The notes under the pieces were generated by a model that saw only the letters and a program-made list of their open reading frames with translations, did not search any database and was not told the DNA's origin. This document shows, piece after piece, positions 19,946 to 32,766 of a stretch of 64,000 bases of DNA. This DNA comes from Conus ventricosus (taxonomy: Eukaryota > Mollusca > Gastropoda > Neogastropoda > Conidae), in the NCBI GenBank assembly GCA_018398815.1, contig CM031609.1:34548799-34612798 (forward strand), read 5' to 3'. Both the position numbers and the translations under genes were made by a program. Position 1 is the stretch's first letter; every line of letters begins with the position of its first letter.

Positions 19946-22083
19946 CTAGCAGGGGCACCCGGCGTTGCCCGGGATATGAACATTCTTTGCGGTACTCACG
20001 TGACGGCAAACATGTATTAATTGTTTTGATTTACAATCAACCCCTCCCCCCCCCACCACATCTTCCCACCCCCTCCCCCCACACAAATACACATTCTGTC
20101 TGTCTCTCTCTGTCTCTGTCTCTCATACATTCTATTGTTTTCACACACGCATGCCCCAAACCCACTGGATCAAGATGGATTCTGACCAAATTTTACCATT
20201 ACTGGACATACGCATACCGAATTATATCAATAACGGTGTAAATTTAGAAAATGACGGTTTTTAACGGTCAATGTTAAGTTTTGGTTCGGCGTGCTCGTAG
20301 GAAAAGGCTGCTTTTAGCCACGCAATGTTCTTTGCAGCCTTAGCATTGACTCGTGATCTCCTGTTTGCTTGCTGCCTTGCTTGCGTCTCATGTGGTTCTT
20401 CCCGGGCACGCTGAGATGCAGTCCGGACACGGTCTGCTTCCCGTCTCTGGTTCCTTTTCTCTAGATCTTCCCTAGCACGCCGAGATGCGTCTCTCGCCCG
20501 ATTCTCAGCCTGCCTCTGGCCCCTTTCCTCTGGATCTTCCCTAGCACGCCGAGATGCTTCTCTCGCTCGATTTTCCGCCTGCCTCTGGTCCCTTTCCTCT
20601 GGATCTTCCCTAGCACGTCGAGATGCTTCTCTTGCTCGATTTTCCGCCTGCCTCTGGTCCCTTTCCTCTGGATCTTCCCTAGCACGCCGAGATACTTCTC
20701 TCGCTCGATTTTCCGCCTGCCTCTGGCCCCTTTCCTCTGGATCTTCCCTAGCACGTCAAGATGCTTCTCTCGCTCGATTCTCCGCCTGCACTCATTGTTC
20801 CCATTTCCATTCTTCTGATTGCCCTTAATTTTGTAGGAACAGACTTTGTGCATAAGTAGTTTATTTAGGTTTTGCTCGAGTTAATCAACGGGTCTGTGTC
20901 TAATGTAAAAATAGTGTATCAGGCTTTGCACGGTACAATCATTTTTCTGGCCCCTCTCATTCTTCCCTTTTCATCCCCCTACCCTGTTCCATCCATGTTG
21001 CAAAATTACTTACCGTTACCGGACATACGCATACCGAATTTTATCAATAACAGTGTAAATTTAGAAAATAACAGTTTTTAACAGTCAATGTTAAGTTTTG
21101 GTTCATAAAGTTTGCATAACATTGTTCAGCGCTTAAAACTGTACGTGCATACGGAATGTTATCAAGAACGTTGTAAATTTCGAAATTTAGAAAATAACGG
21201 CTTTTAACAGTCAATGTTAAGTTTCGGACCTTGAAAATTGTATATTATTGTTTAGCGTTTAAAACTGCACATGTACATCGAATTTCTTCAAGAATACTCT
21301 AAATTTAGAAAATAACGTTTTTTAACGGTCAATTTTAAATTTCGGTTCGTAAAAGTTGTATATCATTTTTCGGCATTTAAAACTGCACATATACATACGA
21401 ATTTTATCAAGAACAGCCTAAATTTTGAAAAGAACGGTCAAATTTAATGGTCATAATGACTATCTAATGATCCTATGTTACCCGCTGGATGTTCCTGTAG
21501 GCTTATGACAAGTTTGGTGGCGATCCGATGACTGTCGTGGCCGCCAACCTCAGAAGATCGGGTTTTAAACAGTTTTTTATAGGGTTTGGTGTTTTTTAAC
21601 GGTTTTTAACTGTTATAAATAACTTTTTCTAACTGCCAAATAACGGTTCTAATTTTTGAGAAGCAGCCCTGTACCTGTGTAATGTCACAACGGCGTTTTG
21701 ATGAAAAGCAGAGGAAAAAACCTGCCAAATTTCAAGAAGATCGGGTTTTAAGCAGTTTTTTTAAAATAGGGTTTGGTGTTTTTAATTTAACGGTTTTTAA
21801 CTATTATAAATAACGTTTTTTAACTGCCAAATAACGGTTCTAATTTTCGAGAAGTAGTCCTGTACCTGTACAATGTCACAACGGCTATTTGATGAAAAGC
21901 AGAAGAAAAAGATGTCTTTGAAACCGTTATAACAGATTTTTAACGGTTTTATTTTTTTTAGAGATTAGCCCAAAACCATCCTCTGGTCACAACAGACGTA
22001 TCTGCCAAATTTCATTTTAATCGGTTGAGCCGTTTTTTTTAAAGTCTATAGCGTACACACACGCTGACAGAATGTGCCATTTA
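19946..22083 (+). mobile_element. Dispersed element, long copy (GGCACCCGGCGTTGCCCGGG end)
   Basis: Starts AGGGGCACCCGGCGTTGCCC and ends near ACAGAATGTGCCATTTATAT, with many AACGGTTTTTAACGG phrases and a TTTCATTTTAATCGGTTGAG block before the end. The same ends occur in the short copy at 22087-23203, so these are two adjacent copies of one family. The superfamily is not determined. Confidence 0.65.
20282..20790 (-). pseudogene. Coding remnant with 23-residue charged repeats
   Basis: Five 69-bp units, each reading QAENRAREASRRAREDPEER plus GQR in the best minus-strand frame, are followed in the same frame by an Arg/Glu/Ala-rich stretch ending in NAKAAKNIAWLKAAFSYEHA. This predicts a long charged coiled coil. 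One unit has lost the frame to a TGA (near 20757). Similar repeated N-terminal regions occur in some animal transposon proteins; I cannot assign the family. The more obvious ORF in another frame is probably a shadow. Confidence 0.5.
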
Positions 22084-22086
22084 TAT

Positions 22087-23203
22087 ATTAGACTAACAGG
22101 GGCACCCGGCGTTGCCCGGGATATGAACATTCTTTGCGATACTCACGTGATGGCAAACATGTATTAATTGTTTTGATTTACAACCAGTCCCCCCCCCCCT
22201 CCCCCCAACATCTTCCCAACCCCTACCCCCACACAAATACACATTCTGTCTGTCTGTCTCTCTCTCTTATACATTGTATTGTTTTCCGCCTGCCTCTGGC
22301 CCCTTTCCTCTGGATCTTCCCTAGCACGTCGAGATGCTTCTCTCGCTCGATTTTCCGCCTGCCTCTGGCCCCTTTCCTCTGGATCTTCCCTAGCACGTCG
22401 AGATGCTTCTCTTGCTCGATTTTCCGCCTGCACTCACTGTTCCCATTCCCATTCTTCTGATTGCCCTTAATTTTGTAGGAACAGACTTTGTGCAGAAGTA
22501 GTTTATTTCAACGGGTCTGTGTCTAATGTAAAAATAGTGTATCAGGCTTTGCACGGTACAATCATTTTTTCTGGCCCCTCTCATTCCTCCCTTTTCATCC
22601 CCCTACCCTGTCCCATCCATGTTGCAAAATTACTTACCGTTACTGGACATACGCATACTGAATTTTATCAATAGCGGTGTAAATTTAGAAAATAACGGTT
22701 TTTTAACGGTCAATGTTAAGTTTTGCTTTGTAAAATTTGCATAATATTGTTCAGCGCTTAAAACTGTACGTGCATACGGAATGTTATCAAGAACGGTAAA
22801 AATTTCGAAATTTAGAAAATAACGGGCGTACCTGCTAAATTTCAAGAAGATCGGGTTTTAAACAGTTTCTTTTATAGGTTTGGTGTTTTTAACGGTTTTT
22901 AACTGTTATAAATAACGTTTTTTAACTGCCAAATAACGGTTCTAATTTTAGAGAAGTAGTCCTGAACCTGTGCAATGTCACAACGGCTATTTGAAGAAAA
23001 GCAGAGGAAAAAGATGTCTTTGAAACCGTTACAAGTTTTTTAACGGTTTTATTTTTTTTAGAGATTAGCTCAAAGCCATCCTCGGGTCACAACAGACGTA
23101 CCTGCCAAATTTCATTACAATCGGTTGAGCGTTTTAGAGTCTATAGCGTACACACACACACACACACACACACGCAGACAGAATTTGCCATTTATATATT
23201 AGA
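22087..23203 (+). mobile_element. Dispersed element, short copy
   Basis: Same start as 19946 and same end sequence (GCAGACAGAATTTGCCATTT), but with only two of the 69-bp coding units (about 22284-22430) and a large interior deletion. A (CA)n run lies at 23152-23172. Confidence 0.65.
22284..22433 (-). pseudogene. 23-residue charged repeat, two units
   Basis: Open minus-strand frame with the same repeat unit (QAENRAREASRRAREDPEER plus GQR) as 20282-20790. Confidence 0.5.
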
Positions 23204-23949
23204 TAACCTTTCTATATACCAAATTATATTAAAATCCACCTATACATAAGAAATATCGGCAAATAACGTTTTTTAACGGTTGCTTTAATCGATTTTCAGC
23301 ATTACATCAGTTACATTATGGAAAGAGGTTCCGATTTGTCACAAGATCATCCAAACCGCTTATAAATTGGCCAAGTCGCCCATTCTCAATAAGAATGGGA
23401 TCTCAGCAAGATGTAAATTTTTATTTTTAGATTTTCCCTCTTAAAAGAGGCTTTCAGATAAACTGACCATTACCATATAGTAGGCTTGTTAACTGCACAA
23501 AATTGGGTGTTGACTTCAAGTCATGATGCAAAGGTCCCCTTTGGCATAGAAGCTCCTCAATGCTTTTGGAACAGATTTATCCAAAGACACAACCTGTATC
23601 TCAAAATCCAAGATGGCCGCCGTCGGCCATATTGAGTAATGTGTCAAAACATAGCCCAGAAACTTTGTCATAGAAACAATGCAACACATGTTTTCTATAT
23701 ATTTTGAGGCCACTGAACAAATTGCTGTTATCAATATAACTGCGTTGCATTAAAAGGTCAAACGTTGAAAATGAATGCACAAAGTTGAAATATTCATACA
23801 AATTATTGAAAAAGGAATTAGAGTCAGATACTCATACGGAAGACTTATTGAACCTGTTTCCCCACATATGTATGTATACTCTGATTCAGGCATGACAGCA
23901 CAACTTCAAATCAGTCAAAACGTCTTTCATGTAAACCTTAACTACAAGT

Positions 23950-25788
23950 AACAGGTGTCTAATAACATTGAAGTTCACATTCATTGCCTACCTTTGTTCC
24001 ATTTGAACTAATCGGATTCATGATTTCTCTGTATTTCACTCCTGGTGTTGCCTCGGTGCACATACATGTACAGAGGATCATACAGGGCTGTCCATGCATG
24101 CTGCACTTGCAAGGAGCCTTTCTTGCACTTGCAACTGACAAGTTCTGGCAAGTTTCTTGAAATGACAGGAAGTGTGGTGTAAACTGGTGTTTGGCACAGA
24201 ATCGGGAGATTCTTGTTGCCATCCCCATTCAATTGGATTGACTGGAGCTGGAGCTTTGTTCAGCATATTACCCCACACATGTCCACTCTGATAAGCTACT
24301 CTGAGGAGGTGTTGATGAAGAGCATCTCTGCTTGGTGGCATATGCTCAAAGTGTTTCCCTTTGTGCAAAAAAAAAAAAAAAGAAGAAAAAAAGTGAAGTC
24401 TGGCAGCATCTACGCTTGTGGAGTCATCATCATAAACACCATACAGCTGCATGGTGAATCTCTGAAGCATTGCTGTGTGAGTTGTAACCATCTCTGTGCT
24501 GGGTTAGGGCACGAGAGAAGCTGTAGAGGCAAAGTGAGTTCCGGGAGAGACTGCCACACTGACCATGCCGTCTTCTTGCCTTTGCCAAAGAATGCAGAGG
24601 TCGTGTCGCATTCAGTTAATTCATGAAATGCTGGCAGTGCCTTTGCTTTGGATGGTCCAAGTTCACGAGCAATGACGTGTATTGGAAATGTACTGGTAAC
24701 TACGTCGCATACCAAACGCTATCCAGAGTTCATCGATCTTTTGTCCAAGGCAAGAAATGCTGAGACACCCCAGCACAACAACATCACTGTCCACGGTTCG
24801 CACAATTACTCGACAATGACCGGCAGAGGCAGCTGCAGCCACATGGAGAAAAAATCCGTTTATCAGCTTCCTTCTGCGAGCAGGAGCCACAGCGTCACAT
24901 CAGCTCCTGCTGTGAGCTCGCACAATGACAAAGAATTGTGGTGAAGAGCTGCTTGCCCTGTGGAAGTGTTATCAGCTTCAGATTCTTGCCGATCTCCACA
25001 AACAACTCCTGCTTGTTCTGGTCTACATGAAGGAAGGCAGCCCAGTTTCCAGGAAGTCTGGTTGAGAAAGTGACCCGCCTCCGTGCTCCACTGCCTCTTT
25101 GTTCCCGAGTTCTGACTTCAAGCTTGTCTTAGAGTAAACATCCCAGACAATGTTGATACGGTCATTCCCTCAAACCAGGAGAGGATGTATGGCACCAGCT
25201 CACCAGTGAAATATTCACCAATAGTCTCCGCACGTTGAGGACGAAGCATTTGAACGAGCACAGCCCCGTCCAGTACACAGGCTGTCGTTACTGGTCTGTG
25301 ATTGTCAAGACCTGAAGGGACAATGCAGTCCAGATTTCACTCTTGTTTCCATGGTGCATGCTTCCCTTCCGAGTAAGTGAGGGAGGGTAAGTGCAGTTTT
25401 CGTGTCGAATACATAGTCATCGATATGCGACCAAATTCGCAGCCAACAAAATCTCGTCACTTTTGCTTGTTGCTCATTGATAACAGAGATCTCAAACTTT
25501 CGGCGGGGTTTTAGAGAGACACGCTTTGAACAATTTCAGGTTAGTTTTGTGTATTGGAGCAGTGAAAGCCTCTTCCTGTGAGCTTACGCGTTTGTCGAGA
25601 AATGCTGTGTATAGCTGCAACCCAGTCGCTTTCACCCTTCTTACATTCTCTACCACATCTGAAGGCATGAAAATTGACTGGTCCACGTCACGCAGCTGGC
25701 CACTGTCTTCTAAGAAGGGTTTCCCAGCTGTTCAAATGCATCCACCAGCGCAATTACATCAGATTTAAAGTCAGATTGGAACTTGGGG

Positions 25789-25855
<67 letters not shown>

Positions 25856-27084
25856 TGTTTTCTGCCACACGCAAGCGAATCATTTGCTGCATTTTTCATT
25901 CGTTCCTGTCACTTTCTTGACCGATGAATTGATCTCTCGGGATAACTCATGATTTCATGAGTTCATGATGCATCAGTTCATGACTTCTTTGTCCCTCAAA
26001 TTCTCTGACAAGACTGGGCGGCGAACAACTTGTTCCCGGCGACCTGTGCGTGGGTCATCCAGATTCTCAATGACGCCAGTATGATTCTTCAGCCAATCTA
26101 TCAGTTGCTCATGCATCTGGTCACGCGGTATGTGCGAGAATGCTCGTCTTGTCTTCTGTCCCATGATGTGACCCCGTTTTGAACTCTTCATATAGCGAAG
26201 GGTGTCGCTTTTTCAAGTGTTGCCATGTCACGGAGATGGATGGGCAAGTTCCGAGCATAGTGAGTATGATCCAGAGAGACAGCCCACGGCATCAGAGAAT
26301 TAAGGGTCTCCATGTAGAGAGAGAAGGCAGCAGTGCGACAAGACTTTACAAACTGGAGAATGAGAAGATCCATACCATGGACTTGAACCAGTAATCTGCT
26401 TGTGGCTGCGCGTTACATAATTGCTTTAGCCATTCATCAAATGGCAGAGTGTTGTAGTCATCATCAGATTCATTTGTCGCTTTATCAATGTAATGGTAAA
26501 ATCCCCTTTTTCATGAGTTGATACAGAGCGGCTACTGACACTTGGTGCGTGTACCTAGTTCTGCAGATGTGGTGGACACCGATGAAGGAATCAGCTTTGC
26601 CGTTTGTTGAGACACCACTATTAGTAAGTGCTGTAACCCACCCACTACCGTCCAGCCAGTCACCAGACACACCCCAAAGCATCTTCTCTGTGTGCATAGC
26701 CCCCAGGGTCACCAGAAAGGCGTCTTCACCATGCTCAGTGTGAGGATACTCCATGGAAGTTTTTTGGCCAGTGTGAAGGGTGATCAACTTCCATGTACTG
26801 GTGTCTGACCGGATGATGTGTTTTTTATGGCCTGAAGAATGACCTTCATGCCATGCAAACCATTGCAGGGTTGTTGGAGACTCGGTAAACAAAGGCAGCA
26901 TGTGTGACTTGTTTGGAGGAGCAAGAGGGGGTTGGTGATGCTGCGTAGTAGCTGCCCATGAAATCCATTCCCCAGCTTCTAGGGTCTGTTTTGAGAGACT
27001 GCTTCTCACTTTTTCCAACCAAACGTAACCTTCTTGGAGTATGGTGTCGAGTGAACGCGAGGTTGGAAGACATTTTGTTCCCAA
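23950..27084 (-). pseudogene. Transposon protein with Cys-rich C-terminus and PIN/XPG-like block (decayed)
   Basis: The minus-strand order is as follows. An N-terminal region includes EDAFLVTLGAMHTEKMLWG and DGSGWVTALTNSGV (26485-27084). HIMGQKTRRAFSHIPRDQMH lies at about 26000-26180. A Lys-rich block is at 25492-25686. RVTFSTRLPGNWAAFLHVDQ lies near 25060. ADKRIFSPC-like sequence is followed by IVRTVDSDVVVLG (about 24800) and ALPAFHELTECDTTSAFFGK (about 24600). GHVWGNMLNKAPAP lies near 24270, and a CKC...C.C.C cluster near 24080-24130. I recognise this order from a transposon-borne family common in cnidarian and mollusc genomes. The DSDVVVL block resembles PIN/XPG nucleases, which suggests Academ-like elements (inference). 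Many stops and frameshifts make it dead. Confidence 0.65.
25791..25852. repeat. (GA)n microsatellite
   Basis: About 30 GA units inside the decayed transposon. Confidence 0.96.
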
Positions 27085-27661
27085 ATCAGACAGACTTTGC
27101 TCACAGTGTTTTTAATAACTTACTAGCCACGACTGGTAGTGCATTAACTGTGATGTTAGAAGGTTGTGGTTGGGTCCTGATGCGTTTCATATCTCTTTTG
27201 TTTTTTTGATTTAAACCTGACCCACCTAGGTATAATGAAAGCTTGTCTATGCAACCAAACATTTGAAGTCTTGTTATCTAATTAACTTAGTTATTAAAAA
27301 AAATACGTTCAATCTGAAAGATCTAATTAGACCTGATTATTATCAAATTGCTTTTGTTCCCATTATACTAATTTATTATTTTGTTGAAACATTTTCCAAA
27401 AGTAAATTTGATACCAGAAATGATTTTAGCGACCTGAAATTACCCAGAAAACATGTATTCAATTAGTTATTGTGACAAAAACTTTCAAAATTAGGCATCG
27501 ACCATATTATTCAAGATGGCCACCGTCGGCCATCTTGGATTTTAAAATACAGCGTGTGTCTTTGGATAATTCTTTTCTAAAGCCTCGAAGAGCATACATG
27601 CCAAAGGAGACCTTTGCATCATGACTTGAAGTCAACATTTCCTAACAAGCCCACAAATATA

Positions 27662-29202
27662 CTGACTTCCATAAAAACGCGAAAATTTGAAAGGTTAATT
27701 TTTCGGGTGAAAAGGGTGAATATACAATATTGAACCATTGTGGCAAGTTGTTTGGGTCCAAGACTCACGTGCAGTGAAAACATTGGTGAGCAACACATCA
27801 TTCCCGGCATTGGAGGGTCAACAAAAATGGCAAACTGGTTGCTGCATGTGAGGCACGTGCACACCATGCAGAGCAAAGTTAACCAGCGACAAGTACGCAG
27901 GCATGCAGCCTTTATAAAGCCGCGCTACAAGGTTCAGGTAACGACTTGCCGTCTGAGCGCTACAGAGATGCCAAGACTACGAGCAGAGGAACGCAATCGT
28001 GCCCTAGGCCATCTGGAGGCTGGTGTGGATGCCAGGCAGGTCGCCAACATCTTTAACGTCCACATCTCAACCATCTATCGTCTGCAGCACCACATGCGAG
28101 TCACTGGTACCACTGATAATCGTCCCCGGCCAGGCCGTCCTTGGGTCACCACACAAAGAGAGGATCGCCATCTTGTTCGAACCCATCTGCGGGACAGGCG
28201 GCAAACAGCCGCTAACACTGCTCGACAGGTGCCTGGGAATCTCCAGCAACGAATCAGCCTCAACACTATGCGGCGGCATCTTCAGGAGAACGGGCTGGCA
28301 TGTAGGCGTCCTCACAGAGGTCCGGTACTGACACCAAGACACCAGCAGGACAGGCTGCAGTGGGCACAAGCCCGAATCAACTGGCGCAGGCAGCAGTGGG
28401 GATGCATACTGTTCTCAGATGAGAGCCGTTTTTGTATTGACATGGCTGACGGTCGTGTCAGAATATGGCGTCGACCTGGTGAACGCTATGCTGACTCCTG
28501 TGTGGTAGAGCGGAACCCCTGGGGAGGCCCGAACGTTATGATATGGGGTGCAATTGGCATTAACCACGTCATAGGACCAGTCATCTTTCAGAACATTGGT
28601 CCTGGTCGCGGACAGGGTGTCAATGCATAGCGCTACATCAACCAGGTGCTCAGACCCCATGTCGATCCTTTTTTTGCGCAACACCCAAACTGGACATTCC
28701 AACAGGACAATGCAAGACCACACACCGCCAGGGCCACCCAGCAATTTCTTCAGCATAACAACGTCAATGTGCTGCCCTGGCCAGCCCTCGGTCCCGATTT
28801 AAACCCAATAGAACATTTTTGGGATGAACTTGGCAGACGGTTGGACCTCCTGCGTCCACGACCAGCAACAGCGGCTCAACTTCACCAGGCCATCGTCCAT
28901 GTGTGGGCTGGTGTGCCAAGGGGACGCATCAACCACCTGATCCACTCAATGAGCCGCAGGTGTCAAGCAGTTGTCAACGCAAATGGTGGCCACACACGGT
29001 ATTAGGACTTCAAGCTGGTTTGTCACGTGACCTTGGATTTTCCACACAAAAGACATATTGCTGGTGACATTTTCACACATTACCAGTGTAATGAATCAAA
29101 TCACGTTGAATTCTCGCTTCCACTCTGTACAATTGTGACCAATAAAATTCACCCCCAACCTTCAGCTTGTTTTGTTTTCGCGTTTTTTTTTATGGAAGTC
29201 AG
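27662..29202 (+). mobile_element. Tc1-like DNA transposon
   Basis: 1.54 kb with inverted termini CTGACTTCCATAAAAACGCG (27662) and its complement with an A-run expansion (29202), flanked by TA on both sides. It starts only 7 bp outside the TIR of the preceding transposon. Confidence 0.92.
27969..29005 (+). pseudogene. Tc1 DD34E transposase with one stop
   Basis: Starting at MPRLRAEERNRALGHLEAG, the 345-codon frame has the usual Tc1 layout: helix-turn-helix DNA-binding region (ARQVANIFNVHISTIYRL), GRPR-like hook (RPRPGRP), first Asp in LFSDESRF, second Asp in QQDNARPH and the Glu in DLNPIEHFW exactly 34 residues later. It ends normally at VVNANGGHTRY. A single TAG at 28628-28630 breaks the frame between the first and second catalytic residues. 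The upstream in-frame Met at 27740 lies before the family's normal start. Confidence 0.92.
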
Positions 29203-29206
29203 TATA

Positions 29207-30744
29207 GATCAGAAGAAAAACTGGGTGCCCTCAAGTTAAGCCAACTGCATTCCCATGCGTTGCAAAAATATCTGAGGTTAAAAGAGACATTCGGAAAGCA
29301 CTGTGAAAAAAAAATACTGAAGACATCCAGCTTCAGACATGCACGTTACTTTCAGTAACGTAAATGTTGTGCTCGTTTAGATCTGTCGCAGCCAAGGAAA
29401 AGTGAAAACAAAATGTTTGTTAGATGGGACGTACTCTTTGACGTCACTTACACTGATCAAGACGGTCAGGCCTAAAGAAATATTTCTAAGTAGATTGAGA
29501 TACTTTTTAGACGTAGTCACCCCCTTTGAAGCAACTATGAGAAGGAATAAAAGCCAATAATCCTACTTACTGTGAGCAGATGCTCTTTCTGCAAAATGGT
29601 GGGGCTTGAAAGAGGTCACGTGAGCCTGAAGCAAGTGTTTTCTGGTGACGTCTCGGTTAGGCCTAGTTTTGTAAATTGCCCATCACGTACATATTGGTAA
29701 TGCCTATGTTGGGGGACAAGCATTTTATTGTATGGCAAAGGCTGAAACCAATCTGTGGCAATGTCAATATCTTTTCCTACCTTGGTTTTCTCTTGTGCAC
29801 AGCACGGCTGAAGAGCTTTGATACTGGTCATTTTCTTGCTGAGAAAAATGGTAGTAACGTACATGTTGCTGGTGGTGAACCACACACATTTTTTCAGGTT
29901 AACTATCCTGTTGTGGTTTTCAGTAATGTCTCAGTTGAAAACCCATAATTTACCTAACATGGGGGTTCAGTTAACTGTCATTTAAGGACCTTTGTGGATT
30001 TTTTTAATTGGAATTGTAATATGGTAGGGCTTCATTAACAACAGGCCTAGGCCTACTTATTTCTTATCTTCGGTAACAGATGGCTACAGGTCGATTTACT
30101 GGAGACAATGCAGCTCATGCATAAATTAGGTAGTGGAACATTAAAAAGAATGATTACTCATCATAACAACGCACAAAAGCATATTATCAGTTCGATTTTG
30201 TGTTTTTCTTCAGCTGCTGAAGCTGTGGAAACTCAGCAGGAACAGTCACGTACATGTTGTTTTGAGTGACATTTAGTTCCCTCATGCACAGGAATAACGG
30301 TCCCACAGAAGACTAATACCTGTCTGTTGTAGGCCCTTGGCTATGCAGTCTCACAATGTATGGCTGCAAGCAATTACTCTGTTAATATTAATGGAGGACA
30401 GCGGAACCTGTAAACAGCTCATGTGCCATTCTTATTGAGAATGAGTGAAGTACTTTCTGAGATATTCCACAAAGAAGAAAAACCGTTTGGGGCTGTTACA
30501 GCCGTTAGTAATGGCTCTTCTGGTAAAATAAAACATCGGGCATCATCCATGACCCATAATGAACATACCTATAAATTTTCAGAAAGATCGGCCCAGAAGT
30601 TTTGTCTGGAGCGAGTGGAACACATTTTGACCACGGACAGACAGACAGCATTTCTTCATTCCCATTGTAAAGTACTCCCTGTTCTATAAGAACTGGGAGT
30701 ACAAAAAGCAATCTTACTTGATGTTGCAAAAGGTTAGTTTCAAA
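29207..30744. other. Unassigned non-coding stretch
   Basis: Only short ORFs. The part at 30500-30655 has phrases (TTTTCAGAAAGATCGG, CACGGACAGACAGACAG) of the kind found in invertebrate dispersed repeats. Confidence 0.4.
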
Positions 30745-30860
30745 GAGAAGTTACTATTCCACCGAACGAAAGAGACAAACAAATTACAAGACAAAACACA
30801 ACGCGTTTTGACCTCTTTGGTCCTGTTCAGGCAAAACGAACAACATTCAAGACTGTCATG
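30745..30860 (+). repeat. Dispersed repeat family A, copy 3
   Basis: Contains GAAAGAGACAAACAAATTAC, CAAGACAAAACACAACGCG and CCTCTTTGGTCCTGTTCAGG. Confidence 0.7.
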
Positions 30861-32455
30861 AGTCGGCCAAATGTTTTCGAGCATTTAGGCAAATCAAGGG
30901 TAGTTTTGCTGTTGTTGAGAGCAAGTTCCTTGGGTTGTTCAAGTGTGCAAACTCAGGCATCACCAGAGGGGAATACCCCAAGGAGGGAGAGTTACTGGGA
31001 AGTGGTTCGCATGTCCGGCGGAGAGTAACAAGTACATGCCGACCTGCCTGTCCTGGGTGTGGGAGGAGAGTGTCCATCTCCTCCACTAGCTATTCACTGG
31101 GTACCCCAGTGACCTGAGGGAAGGCGATCGTGTCAGGTGACCGTCACGGTTTGGTGACCGTCGGCCTGCAGGCAGGGTACAGTGACCGTTCAGTCGTCCT
31201 CAGGAATGAATGAAAGGTTTCGGCCTATTGAGTGATTTGCACCTTGTTGTCTATAGAGTGTAGTAAATACTTGAAACATCAGTCCTGATTTGTGGAGGAG
31301 TCCGGGCTGTTAGTAAACTGGGTAGCTTCGGGGAATCGAATATGTGTTTGAAGTGGAGGTTATGCATTAACCACTTGGTACCCAAGTCTTTGTAGCGCTA
31401 GCAGCTGTAGTGTGTGTGTGTGTGTATGAGTAGGTGACTAGTGATTCCATTGGTGGAATAAAAATAACTTGGGAAGTTATTGGTACAAATTGTGTGATGT
31501 GTGTGGGCCAGTGATTCCATTGGTTGAACCAGTAAAACTCGGGTCCTCTCTTTCTTTGAGAATATATATAAGAAGCTCAGAAAACCAGGAAGTGTGTGAC
31601 TCACTTAAGGGAAAGTGAACTCATCCTGTGTTGCTGAGGGCTCAAAAAAATACATCGTGAGCAGAGGTTTGCTGTCGCCTCGAAGCTGATGACGATATAG
31701 AACTGTTTCCTGGGTGGGGGATGTAAGACAGTGGAGGTTGCTGTAGCCTCAGAGCCGACAACAAGAAGAATTGTCTCCTGTGTGGGGACGGTCGACAGCA
31801 AGATGTGTCAGCCTGTTGGAGCCTAGACAGGGAGCTGCCACACAGCGGTGGGGTGTTTGCGGCAAGAGAAGACCTGTGTGAGAGGCCGACGGGAGCCCTT
31901 TCCGTGGAGAGGGTGAAGTTCAGTGGAGTCCGGGTGACTCAGTCTGAGGGTGCAACGCAAGCTACGTTGCCAGTGTCCCCCAACTGGGATTTGGACAATC
32001 GGGAGGACACAACAGTGTGGCAGCTTCAGCGCTCGTAGTCGCACAGTGGGATGAGAGAAACTAACCAGTCAACCAGGGAATGCTGGCAAGTTATGGGCGT
32101 TTCATTTGTTCTTAAGTTTATAAGTGTGCAAACAGAATAGTGAAATATTGTTTTTCCTCATTAATTAAGAGTAACTGAAGGAAAGGGGATGCAATCATGA
32201 GATTATCTTTGTGATGTTTACATTTTTGCATGATACAGATAAGTGTGTTGTGTAATGACGGGTGGGGGCTTGGAGTCAAGTTAAATGAAAGTTGATTATA
32301 TTTTCTATGAAATGTTATTGGTTTCCTATCACCTTTGTGCAGGCCCGATGTGAGTGACAGAGTACATGTGCCTATGCGAGAGCGCATTTTGGATGTGAAA
32401 GCGTAAATACTTCTGTCTATACCCCCCTGCATCCCCGCATATGATAATCATATGT
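30861..32455. other. Unassigned non-coding stretch
   Basis: No conserved ORF. A short (GT)n run is at 31410-31427. A direct repeat of CAGTGATTCCATTGGT-type sequence occurs at about 31438 and 31510. Confidence 0.4.
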
Positions 32456-32660
32456 TAATAACGAGGGGGAGCGTCGGAGACCCGTCACAAAGACAATGAA
32501 AACTCGCCTCGGTTGAGGAGATAAGCTTAACTGATTGTTCATTCTTCACTTTCATTGTCTTGAATGTTGTTTGTCTTACCCGAAGAAGACCAAAGAGGCT
32601 GAAATGCCTTGTGTTTTGTCTTGTTATTTGATTGTCTCTTTCCCTCGGCAGCATAGTAAT
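32456..32660 (-). repeat. Dispersed repeat family A, copy 4 (inverted)
   Basis: The complement carries GGAAAGAGACAATCAAATAA, CAAGACAAAACACAAGGC and CCTCTTTGGTCTTCTTCGGG; this is the longest copy. Confidence 0.7.
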
Positions 32661-32766
32661 TTCTTTTTTTAAAGTTTATGTCAATCTACACTTTGTAGTC
32701 CTCAAGCATGGTTAACCTGATGTCGCCTTAAGTTTCAAAACGGAGTGACCAAGGGCGGAAAATGAA

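Larger units (their letters stand above)
23481..27654 (-). mobile_element. DNA transposon with ~160-bp TIRs, possibly Academ-type
   Basis: 23481-23640 and 27497-27654 are inverted copies at about 80% identity (shared GTTGACTTCAAGTCATGATG, TATCCAAAGACACA and AAAATCCAAGATGGCC). Between them, pieces of one long minus-strand protein can be followed. A (GA)n tract at 25791-25852 and an A-rich run at 24368-24391 interrupt it. The exact outermost bases and the target duplication are uncertain. Confidence 0.7.

Noticed and set aside
30423..30689. 88-codon ORF
   Set aside because: Its 3' half (AGAAAGATCGG, ACGGACAGACAGACAG) is dispersed-repeat-like; no domain is visible.
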